Source: Desulfosporosinus acididurans (GTDB taxonomy: Bacteria; Bacillota; Desulfitobacteriia; Desulfitobacteriales; Desulfitobacteriaceae). Taken from it: a stretch of DNA of 64,000 nucleotides. This document shows positions 35,854 to 44,055 of the stretch, piece after piece. The stretch's first letter is position 1. Each line of letters opens with the position of its first letter. The notes below the pieces were generated by a model that saw nothing but the letters and a program-made list of their open reading frames with translations, made no database searches and was not told the DNA's origin. The position numbers and the translations under genes are program-made. The stretch is taken from the NCBI RefSeq assembly GCF_001029285.1, contig NZ_LDZY01000007.1, forward strand, positions 186,001 to 250,000. The letters are read 5' to 3'.

Positions 35854-37410
35854 ATGGCAACAGTAACAGTAATTCCGGCAAAACCAATGCAAGAGTTGAA
35901 AGGTTTAGAGGCTACAGCCAAACTTAGATTATGTGCTTATGCCCGGGTTTCAACTGATAACGAAGAGCAATTATCCAGCTATCAGGCGCAGGTCGAACAT
36001 TATACTTCTTATATTCAGAACAATCCAGCTTGGGAATTCGTTGAAATTTTCTCTGACGAAGGAATCAGTGGCACGAATACTAAGAAACGAGAGGGTTTCA
36101 ATCGCATGATTGACGAATGTATGGCCGGGAAGATTGATATGGTGATTACCAAATCCATCAGTCGATTCGCTCGGAATACTCTCGACACTTTGAAATATGT
36201 ACGACAACTCAAGGAGAAGGGCGTTGCTATTTTCTTCGAAAAAGAGAGTGTCAATACGCTCGATAGTAAGGGAGAATTTCTGATTACTTTGCTCGGAAGC
36301 TTGGCCCAAGAAGAGAGTTCCAATTTGTCTCAGATAACTAAGATGGGTATAAGTTACAGATTTCAAGAAGGTAAGGTCTTGGTCAACCATAATAAATTCC
36401 TCGGGTACACCAAGGATGAACAGGGCCAGTTAATTATAGCACCCGAGGAAGCTGAGACAGTTCGCCGGATTTATCGAGAGTTTTTGGATGGCAAAAGCCC
36501 CTATAAAATAGCCAGTAATTTTCAAAAAAATGGAGTAATCACAGGTGCAGGCGGTACAAAGTGGTATGATAGCACGGTGATTGGTATATTGAAAAATGAA
36601 AAGTACATGGGCGATGCGCTGCTCCAAAAAACCTACACGGTCGATTTCTTGTCAAAGAAGCGTGTGAAAAATACTGGACATGCTGCCCAGTATTATGTCG
36701 AGGATAGCCATGAAGCTATTGTTTCTAAGGAAGAGTTTGCTGCGGTGCAGGCGGAATTTGAGAGGCGGGCAAATATGCGGGGGTATTCTAAGACAGGAAA
36801 GAGTTCTTTTACCAGCGAATACCCCTTCTCAGGTAAACTTTTTTGCCAAAACTGCGGATCAAAATTCAGTCGCCAAACATGGGGGAGTGGTAAAAATAAA
36901 AAGTACTTGTGGCGGTGTATTAACCGGGAAATCAATGGAGTGGAATCTTGTGGAATGAAATCAATTAGGGAGAAGGATTTAGAGAAAGCCTTCGTACGAG
37001 CAATGAACAAAGTCATTAGTGGGAAGGAGGCATTTTTGATTGAGGAAACCGGTGATTGTGTGGGTGGGACTGAGGAAATTGATGCCAAGTTGGAAGAACT
37101 CCAGCAAAAGTTGATGAGTGTGGTAAGAAATTTGGGAACCGATAATGAAGAATATGCAAGAGTGGTACACGAGATTGAAATTATGAGGGGTCGTAGGGTT
37201 GGCTTGAAGAATGCTGAAGCAGAGGGAGGATGGCGGAAGAGTAAGGTGGAGAAATTCAAGGATTATCTAGATGCTAGGAATGGCGAGCCACTGGATAAGT
37301 TTGATGGAGATTTGTTTAGAAGGTTGATTGAGAAGGTTAAGGTTTTGTCGATAGTCGAGGTGGTGTTTATGTTTAAAGTGGGTGTGGAGGTTAGAGAGGT
37401 ATTGGAATAA
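35854..37410 (+). CDS. Large serine recombinase B, copy 2
   Basis: 518 aa, same 13-base gap from gene A as in pair 1. The first half is nearly identical to copy 1; after about residue 330 it diverges strongly (FCQNCGSKFSRQTWGSGKNK against FCENCGSKFRRTKWGKGKNE), the part that contacts att DNA. The two pairs may therefore recognise different sites. Confidence 0.92.
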   Translation: MATVTVIPAKPMQELKGLEATAKLRLCAYARVSTDNEEQLSSYQAQVEHYTSYIQNNPAWEFVEIFSDEGISGTNTKKREGFNRMIDECMAGKIDMVITKSISRFARNTLDTLKYVRQLKEKGVAIFFEKESVNTLDSKGEFLITLLGSLAQEESSNLSQITKMGISYRFQEGKVLVNHNKFLGYTKDEQGQLIIAPEEAETVRRIYREFLDGKSPYKIASNFQKNGVITGAGGTKWYDSTVIGILKNEKYMGDALLQKTYTVDFLSKKRVKNTGHAAQYYVEDSHEAIVSKEEFAAVQAEFERRANMRGYSKTGKSSFTSEYPFSGKLFCQNCGSKFSRQTWGSGKNKKYLWRCINREINGVESCGMKSIREKDLEKAFVRAMNKVISGKEAFLIEETGDCVGGTEEIDAKLEELQQKLMSVVRNLGTDNEEYARVVHEIEIMRGRRVGLKNAEAEGGWRKSKVEKFKDYLDARNGEPLDKFDGDLFRRLIEKVKVLSIVEVVFMFKVGVEVREVLE

Positions 37411-37515
37411 TAAATAGCTTTTAAAATTAAAGTGACAGAAGGAATTTGACAGAGGATATTATCACTTTTAGTAGAATTATATGTAAGTAATTGTTAGATA
37501 GAGGAGAGAACAATC

Positions 37516-39210
37516 GTGGTGAATGCAATTGAAGCAAAGGAAATTGTTCTAAAGGATCTTTTTGATTCAAAATTTTTGTTTAATATACCGGGATATCAGC
37601 GACCATTTTCTTGGGAAGAAGACAATTTTAATCAATTATTTGATGATTTATATGAAGCCCTGGAAAATGAAGAAGAGGCGTATTTTCTTGGGAGCATTAT
37701 TATGCAGACGAAATCACTAGAATCAGACGATAGTGGTTTTTATGACGTTGTTGATGGACAACAAAGACTGACTACGTTAACAATTTTAATGGCAACGATG
37801 AGGGACCTATCAAGTTCTCAATCTGCTAAGCGTGTTCTTCATAGTAAAATTTATCAGGAGCCTAATGAATATGAAAACAAGTCGGAAAACGTTCGCTTAA
37901 AAGTACGTGATAAAGATAAACAGTTTTTTAAAGAGCATGTTTTAGAGATGGGTGGAACAAAGCGTTCAATAGAAGGAATTAAACTTACAGACTCTCAAAA
38001 AAAGGTTGTTAATGCAATTGAAGTATTTTCTAAAAAATTCCAGATTGATAAAGAGAATATTGACCAAGAATTATTAGATGAATTTATTAAGTTTTTACTC
38101 AATAAAACAGTTTTAGTTTATGTAAAGACTAGTGATTTGACGTCGGCATTTAGACTATTTTCTGTTCTAAATGCTAGAGGCTTGGAGTTAACAACGTCTG
38201 ATTTACTTAAGAGTGAAAATCTTTCAGTTATCGTTGAACGGGAACGAGAATATTATCAGAGAGTCTGGGAGACTATCGAGGACGAACTTGGCCGTGATGA
38301 ATTAGATAAATTGATTGGATTTATTAGAACGATTTTTATTAAAGAAAAGGCACGAAAATCAATATATGAAGAGTATATTGAAATGATATACAATAAAAAT
38401 AGGAGTATTAAAGGAAAAGGATTTATCGAACATCTAAATCGTGTGGCTAATGTATACAAGGATAAAGTATTAAACGCGGAGATATGTCACCAGCAAGATA
38501 GTGTTATGTTTTTTAACCTTATGACTTTGATGCGTGATCATTTGAAAATTTCCGAATGGATTCCACCTTTCATTGCATTTGCATTAAAATTTCCTCAAGA
38601 AAACTATTTTCTTCCATTCTTAAAGCAACTTGAGAAAAAAGTTGTAACTAATTGGGTTAGAGGTCTAACACCAACTGAACGTATAGTTGAAATGAATAAA
38701 GCACTACAGATAATAGAACAAAATACAAATGCTGTTGAAATAATAAATCATCCAAATTTTAATGTAAAAAATATAAAAAAGGAATTGGAAGTTACATTTA
38801 CAGATAATTACTTCTATCAAAGGAATTTTTGTAAATACATATTGCTTAGACTTGATATTTTTTTATCAGAAAACTCGAATATTAAGAAGTCATATGCAGG
38901 TACTATTAGTATTGAACATGTGCTTCCACAAAACCCCACTCAAGGAGGCGAGTGGGAGCACAAGTTTAATAGTGATCAACGTGAGGTATACACTAACAGA
39001 ATTGGCAATTTAGTCTTACTAAGTAGAAAGAAAAACTCTTCTGCAAATAATAGACCTTTTAATGAAAAGAAGATATCGTATTATCAAAAAGGGATAACAG
39101 ATTTTGATTTGACAAAAGAAATCCTAAGCTATAATGATTGGACCCCTTTGACTATTGATAAAAGACAAAATGAATGTATCCAACGCTTAAAATCGATTTG
39201 GGTTGACTAA
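37516..39210 (+). CDS. DUF262/DUF1524 protein (GmrSD-like)
   Basis: 564 aa. DUF262: YQRPFSWEEDNFNQLFDDL and VVDGQQRLTTLTIL (ParB-like nucleotide-binding motif). C-terminal DUF1524, an HNH-type nuclease: SIEHVLPQNPTQ ... NRIGNLVLLSRKKNSSANN. Such fusions include type IV restriction enzymes that cut modified DNA. GTG start behind GAGGAGAG. Followed by a small gene and a HEPN-like gene on the same strand. Confidence 0.9.
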   Translation: MVNAIEAKEIVLKDLFDSKFLFNIPGYQRPFSWEEDNFNQLFDDLYEALENEEEAYFLGSIIMQTKSLESDDSGFYDVVDGQQRLTTLTILMATMRDLSSSQSAKRVLHSKIYQEPNEYENKSENVRLKVRDKDKQFFKEHVLEMGGTKRSIEGIKLTDSQKKVVNAIEVFSKKFQIDKENIDQELLDEFIKFLLNKTVLVYVKTSDLTSAFRLFSVLNARGLELTTSDLLKSENLSVIVEREREYYQRVWETIEDELGRDELDKLIGFIRTIFIKEKARKSIYEEYIEMIYNKNRSIKGKGFIEHLNRVANVYKDKVLNAEICHQQDSVMFFNLMTLMRDHLKISEWIPPFIAFALKFPQENYFLPFLKQLEKKVVTNWVRGLTPTERIVEMNKALQIIEQNTNAVEIINHPNFNVKNIKKELEVTFTDNYFYQRNFCKYILLRLDIFLSENSNIKKSYAGTISIEHVLPQNPTQGGEWEHKFNSDQREVYTNRIGNLVLLSRKKNSSANNRPFNEKKISYYQKGITDFDLTKEILSYNDWTPLTIDKRQNECIQRLKSIWVD

Positions 39211-39254
39211 GGTTTAATACCAATACTTAAAGTTAAGGGCTTGGGGTGATAACA

Positions 39255-39425
39255 ATGTTATCTATTGAAGAGTACATTGCACGGCGAAAGAAAGAGGATC
39301 ACCTAAATGAATTCGATTTGAGTTCACGCAACGAATTGATAGGAGCTGAAAACTTAAGGTGGCTTAGCGAACATTTCAGGAGGGTATTAGTGTGTCGCTT
39401 TTGCAAGTTAAATATATATATTTAA
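39255..39425 (+). CDS. Small ORF, 56 aa, overlapping the HEPN-like gene
   Basis: MLSIEEYIARRKKEDHLNEF ... with GGGGTGAT before the ATG. Its end overlaps the next gene by 34 bases in another frame. The opening looks like the N-terminus of a longer protein cut short, or a small antitoxin-sized partner. Unrecognised. Confidence 0.45.
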   Translation: MLSIEEYIARRKKEDHLNEFDLSSRNELIGAENLRWLSEHFRRVLVCRFCKLNIYI

Positions 39426-40648
39426 GGAAAAATATCAGTACGAGTAGTGAAGATATCGATAAAGTTGTTTACCAGGCTCCATTTGAAGGAATGTTTAAGG
39501 TGTTATTTTCTAACGTTACAGATTGTTCCTTCAGCATTGATATGGGTAAAAAACTTTATTTCGTAAAATACAAATACTCGTGTAACAGAAATGGTGACAC
39601 AGCCTATTTATCTATAGAGATAGAGGGGACTCCATTTCAATGTGCAAGAGTGTTAAATGAGGTGAACAATTTACTGACGAAGGGATCACATAGAAAGGAT
39701 TACAATATTATACTTTCGTTTGACGGCATATCTTTATACTTTTGCAACAAAATTTATCCTAAGTTTAATTTGTTTGAGCGAAAAATTAGAGAGTTAATCT
39801 TTAGCATTCTAGTCAAAACTTTTGGCGCAAAATGGTATGATTCAACTATTTCAAATGAATTGAAGGAAGAAATGGCAACAAAAGGGCTGAAAAAGCAAAG
39901 CGATTTGATTGAAAGAGCACTATATGAAATGACGATTTTCCAGCTCGAGACCTATCTTTTTGCCCCATATAGGGAAGTTGACAGTAATACTGTTATAGAC
40001 AACGATTTGAGTCAAGCAGAGATTAACAAAAAAACCAAGGAAGAGATTATTAAAATTTTGGATAAATGTCGTCCTAGGTGCTTGTGGGAAAGATTCTTTG
40101 AAGGTAGTATTCAAATATCCAATTTACAAACAAACTTAGAAGCGATTAGATTCTACCGAAATTGCGTAGCACATAGTAAATACTTTTATAAAGGAGACTA
40201 TGATAATTGCAATCGGTTAATAAATAGGCTGTTAAGACAAATAGACAGAGCTATTCATGACATTGAAGTAAGGAGATTTAACAAAATTGATATAGATGAA
40301 AGTTTAAGTGTGTTCTCGGGGGCAACGGCGTTATTTTATAAAGAGATTCTTGAAAATATGACACCTGCTATAAAGGAAATTACCAAGAATATTTCTAAGA
40401 TACAACTAAATCTACATAAAATCACATTTGATACTCCGAAGATAGATCCTAAAATTATATTTCGACTTAGTCAGCTTTCGACTTCAATCAAAATAGATCC
40501 CGAGGTACATGCTAAATTAATTTCTACGATCAGTTTACCTAATGTAAAGCTCAATATAGATACTCAGAGCGTATTAGAAGCCAGTGATGCATTAAATAAA
40601 ATGATAATAAATAAAATTGATGATAACTTTATTCAAGAACAAGAGTAG
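39392..40648 (+). CDS. HEPN-like protein of a conflict operon
   Basis: 418 aa, GTG start behind AGGAGGG. The centre has IRFYRNCVAHSKYF, an R-x4-H motif of HEPN ribonuclease/nucleic-acid domains, in a helical setting (LWERFFEGSIQISNL ... NRLLRQIDRAIHDIE). The first ~130 residues are beta-rich, the last ~130 contain repeats (KIDPKIIFRLSQLSTS). Next to a DUF262/DUF1524 nuclease, so a defence or toxin role is likely. Exact class uncertain. Confidence 0.65.
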   Translation: MSLLQVKYIYLRKNISTSSEDIDKVVYQAPFEGMFKVLFSNVTDCSFSIDMGKKLYFVKYKYSCNRNGDTAYLSIEIEGTPFQCARVLNEVNNLLTKGSHRKDYNIILSFDGISLYFCNKIYPKFNLFERKIRELIFSILVKTFGAKWYDSTISNELKEEMATKGLKKQSDLIERALYEMTIFQLETYLFAPYREVDSNTVIDNDLSQAEINKKTKEEIIKILDKCRPRCLWERFFEGSIQISNLQTNLEAIRFYRNCVAHSKYFYKGDYDNCNRLINRLLRQIDRAIHDIEVRRFNKIDIDESLSVFSGATALFYKEILENMTPAIKEITKNISKIQLNLHKITFDTPKIDPKIIFRLSQLSTSIKIDPEVHAKLISTISLPNVKLNIDTQSVLEASDALNKMIINKIDDNFIQEQE

Positions 40649-40847
40649 AGCATCATGCCGGGAAACCTTTTTGTGGTCATTCAATAAATTGCTTAAGTGT
40701 GACAGCTATGAACTTTATATTTCAGGCTGATCATTGGTAGGTTGGAGAGATATTTCAACCGAAAACATTGTTGTAGAAAGTAATCTAAACTTTACGGTAA
40801 AATCCAATGTAGAATATTTTGGTTCAAATATAAGTAGTTGCAACAAT

Positions 40848-41015
40848 GTGTTTTCTACCGAGCCGATTTGGCAACTCCGGGCACGTTGAGACCGTGGTAA
40901 GTTTGAAAACACCTACATTTTGAAAGCCGCCTGTGGCAAGGGTTTCGAGGTTGGGATATTTTTGAAATAGGCTAAAAATGTCAAGAATGTGTCAAGACTG
41001 CGTCCAAGGGAACAT
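40848..41015 (+). repeat. R3 hairpin repeat, copy B (long form)
   Basis: GTGTTTTCTACC ... TTGAAAACAC around core GGGCACGTTGAGACC (40848-40912), plus a downstream 100 bases shared with copy A. The stem bases differ from A, the core does not. 40649-40847 holds no gene. Confidence 0.75.
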
Positions 41016-41116
41016 ATTTAATGTAATATGCTGTTTTTGAGCATAAAAGATTCACAATTTTGTCCCATGAACCCTATTTTCTTGGCCTCTGCCTTAGCTG
41101 GCGGGGGTCTTTTTTC

Positions 41117-41497
41117 AATTTTCAATAATTTAAAAGAATGTGGTTTAGAACATTGTTTTGTACACGGCGGAAAGGCAGTAGAAGCCGTACTTCATTTAAT
41201 ATTTATTGCATCAAATATCATGCAGCTGTTCTTAGTAAGGCGACTGAGAAACTATTTCACAACTCAACGAGAAATGGTAAGGCTTTTATTGAAAGGGCTA
41301 TATCTTCTGAAGTATAGAACTGAATTAGTTTTTAGCAGCTCATAGAAAATGCGCAATTGAATAGGAATCTGAAATTGTGGGGTAAGGGGAGACGTATCCT
41401 CAGTAGAGTTAAATTAAGTAAATAGTGTAGATATAATACATACAAAGCGAATTCTTCAATTATGATCGGTTGGAATCATAAAAAAGCTAAATTGCTG
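41117..41497 (+). mobile_element. IS remnant, right end only
   Basis: Matches the last ~75 codons of the transposase at 29793 (CGLEHCFVHGGKAVEAVLHL) and the right terminal repeat (GCTAAATTGCTG). The left two-thirds are replaced by R3 sequence and a short spacer. Confidence 0.87.
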
Positions 41498-41515
41498 GCT
41501 AGGTCTTAAATATTG

Positions 41516-41561
41516 AAAAATACAGACTAAAGCTCGCACAGCGAATTTAGCCTGTATTTTT
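41516..41561 (-). terminator. Bidirectional terminator before the kinase gene end
   Basis: AAAAATACAG and CTGTATTTTT with inner CTAAA/TTTAG and GC/GC pairs; A-tract and T-tract on both sides. Would end the minus-strand kinase transcript. Confidence 0.8.
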
Positions 41562-41636
41562 GATTGATAGTTTTTTTGGCCTTTTGATAAGAGCTTTGAA
41601 ATCTCAGACCAGTGATCCAACAGGAGCTTTTCCTGG

Positions 41637-42977
41637 CTAAGACGCAGGAATTTCTCCGGGTTCCTCCCCGTCTTCGCTGTCGCACATAACGGCGCAAAAG
41701 GTAAAGCAGTTGTCACCAAACTCTGTGCTCATGCTGCCGCGGTGGCGTTCCACGACGCTGAGGACATTTTGCAGGCCTATGCCTCCAACAGCCCCCTTGC
41801 TGGACACCAGACTGAGATGCCCGCTCCCTGCGGTGTCGCAGGCGTTTTTTATGCGCAGAATTAATCTGTCCCCGTCCCGTCTGCCCCGGATATCAATATA
41901 CCGCTTAGGGTATAGGGGACTGTGCGGCGATATCCGCTGGCAAGCCTCAATGGCATTTTCGATGCAGTTGCCCAGAACCGTGCACAGATCGTACCGGTTG
42001 ATGCCGATATTCTCCGGCAGCTCCATATCCACTGACACGGATATGTTTCGTTGCTCTGCCCGCTCGATGTATCCGGACAATATAGCGTTGGCGGCAGAAT
42101 TTTGGCAGAAGCACCGGGAAACGGTGGCATCGCACTTTTCAATCAGTTCGTATGCATACCGCAGCAGTTCGGCGAACTCTCCGTTTTTGCCCAGGGAGGC
42201 GATGGTCACAAGGTGGTGACGGGTATCGTGCATCATGCTGCGCTGTTGGATGGTGTTGCTTTCCAGCTGGGCATAATACCGCTTCTGCAGCAGAACCATC
42301 TGCTCGGTGGAGGCCAGCCGGCTCTCGATCAAGGTGCGGTTATATATCGCCTCGATTTGCCTGAACAATAGGTAATAGGTAAAAATGATCATGGCTTCAA
42401 AGAGCAGCATATAGATTACTTTATCGACGGCAGCGCCTGCTTCGATTGGGCTAAAAAGCACGGAGAAAACGACAAATGCCAGCACCGGATAGAGGGCAAA
42501 GATATGGTTGTTGCGGGCCAGCATTGCCAGGTACTTGCGTACAAAGTCCCGGGCGGAGAAAATGTACAGTTGCAATAGAATCAGACAGGAAATAAAATAG
42601 AGAATATACCGCGCGACCAGCCCCTCGTTATATCCCAGCGACAGCAGCCCCGCAATGTCTCCGCAGAGCGTGGAGACGAAGGTGGCTATCTGCCAGGTGG
42701 CAAAGTACACGAACAGTTTTTTCGCCACAGAGCCGGAATATAGATAAAGGAAACAAAGAACTTGGAGGGTAATCAAAAGATAGTAGTACAGGGTGTTCTC
42801 TACGCCCAGATACATAAGCAGTCTCCAACCACTGCATACCGTCACTGTGGACATCAGCCAGCATGTAATTTGGATGAGGAGAGGACGGCGTGTTTCCAAG
42901 GTCTGATAAAAACAAATCAATTGTGCTGTCAAGGTGATAATGGGTATAACGGGATAGTAAAGCCACTGCCACTGCAA
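41637..42977 (-). CDS. GHKL sensor histidine kinase (AgrC-like)
   Basis: 446 aa. Six or seven membrane segments in the first ~215 residues, a coiled linker, phospho-acceptor His in QRSMMHDTRHHLVTI, N-box LGNCIENAIEACQ and G-box GAVGGIGLQNV. Class is that of quorum/peptide sensors working with LytTR regulators. Clearly more GC-rich than its neighbours. Divergent from the response regulator at 43092. Confidence 0.92.
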   Translation of the reverse strand: MQWQWLYYPVIPIITLTAQLICFYQTLETRRPLLIQITCWLMSTVTVCSGWRLLMYLGVENTLYYYLLITLQVLCFLYLYSGSVAKKLFVYFATWQIATFVSTLCGDIAGLLSLGYNEGLVARYILYFISCLILLQLYIFSARDFVRKYLAMLARNNHIFALYPVLAFVVFSVLFSPIEAGAAVDKVIYMLLFEAMIIFTYYLLFRQIEAIYNRTLIESRLASTEQMVLLQKRYYAQLESNTIQQRSMMHDTRHHLVTIASLGKNGEFAELLRYAYELIEKCDATVSRCFCQNSAANAILSGYIERAEQRNISVSVDMELPENIGINRYDLCTVLGNCIENAIEACQRISPHSPLYPKRYIDIRGRRDGDRLILRIKNACDTAGSGHLSLVSSKGAVGGIGLQNVLSVVERHRGSMSTEFGDNCFTFCAVMCDSEDGEEPGEIPAS

Positions 42978-43091
42978 ATTCTGCCACCTGCTTTTTTGTT
43001 TGTGGAATTTATATTATGATAATCATATATCCTAAGCGCAGGCAGAGCAAGCCGTAGATAACACAATTCATTGTCAAAGGGGAGAACGGAT

Positions 43092-43799
43092 ATGTTTACC
43101 GTTGCTGTGTGCGACGACGAGTACGACCAGCGCAGGCGCATCATCGAGATATTGTCCACGGTGGCGGCATCCCCTTTGCAAATCAGCGAATACGCCAGCG
43201 GCGAGGAGCTGTTGGACGCCATACGCTGCGGGCACGGCGCCAATATTTACTTCCTGGATGTATTTATGGGAGTGGCCGACGGTGTGGAGGTTGCCAGGGA
43301 AATAAGGGAGTTAGACAGGAACTGCGTCATCGTCTTTGCTACCAACTCCCGGGATCATGCTGTGGATGGGTATGGCGTACATGCTTTGCAATATCTGCTC
43401 AAGCCTTTGGACGAGAAAAACGTGGCCGGAGCGCTGGCGCTGGCGCTGGAACACCTGTCCTCTCAAAAAGACAGGTTCATCTCCCTGGTCAACAAACAGG
43501 GTGTGTACCGCATAAGCTATGACGATATTCTGTATGTGGAGAGCACAGCCCGGGTAGCCGCCATTCATACCCGGCAGGAGGAAGCATTTTGCTTTTATAT
43601 CCGGCTGGATGAGTTGGAGCAGCGGCTGGATGATAAACGGTTCTACCGCTGTCATAAAAGTTTTATAGTTAATTTGGATCATGTCTATGCGGTGTCTAAG
43701 GGCGTCATGATGATGGCGGGCGGGAGCAATATCCCGGTCAGCGTCAAGATCAGCGAGGCAAGGAGCTGTTTTGCCTCCCACCTGGCGAATCGGATTTAA
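43092..43799 (+). CDS. LytTR-family response regulator
   Basis: 235 aa; ATG 43092 behind GGGGAGAACGG. Receiver domain with acidic pair CDDE, phospho-acceptor in IYFLDVFMG and Lys in LLKPLDEKN; C-terminal LytTR DNA-binding domain (VNKQGVYRISYDDILYVEST ... FYRCHKSFIVNLDHV). With the divergent kinase it forms a two-component system, likely to control the surface proteins downstream. Confidence 0.93.
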   Translation: MFTVAVCDDEYDQRRRIIEILSTVAASPLQISEYASGEELLDAIRCGHGANIYFLDVFMGVADGVEVAREIRELDRNCVIVFATNSRDHAVDGYGVHALQYLLKPLDEKNVAGALALALEHLSSQKDRFISLVNKQGVYRISYDDILYVESTARVAAIHTRQEEAFCFYIRLDELEQRLDDKRFYRCHKSFIVNLDHVYAVSKGVMMMAGGSNIPVSVKISEARSCFASHLANRI

Positions 43800-43839
43800 T
43801 GCCGCCTCTTTGTAAGCAAGCACGATAGAGATAAGCAGT

Positions 43840-43889
43840 CCCACAAAAAGCCCGGGTAGAAAATACCCGGGCTTTTTGTGGGCTTTTTT
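43840..43889 (+). terminator. Strong terminator after the response regulator
   Basis: CCCACAAAAAGCCCGGGTA and its exact complement form a 19-bp stem with loop GAAAA, followed by CTTTTTT. Confidence 0.95.
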
Positions 43890-44055
43890 ACATTTCCCCG
43901 TCAGTTTTTGACATCGACAGGCACAAACGTCCGTGAAATTCTATAATAGGTGTAAAATAAACGCGGAGGTGACATAATTCGCGCAAGGGCGGATGAGATA
44001 ACCATAAATGTGTAGAGCGTAAATATGCAGAACAGATAGAAGGGAGAGCTTCAGC

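Noticed and set aside
34191-37410. Second recombinase pair as an assembly duplicate of the first
   Set aside because: The copies differ at many codons, and gene B differs strongly in its last third, so they are separate loci.
41710-43844. Long open frames opposite and beside the kinase and regulator genes
   Set aside because: Shadow frames of GC-rich coding sequence; no ribosome sites or domain motifs.
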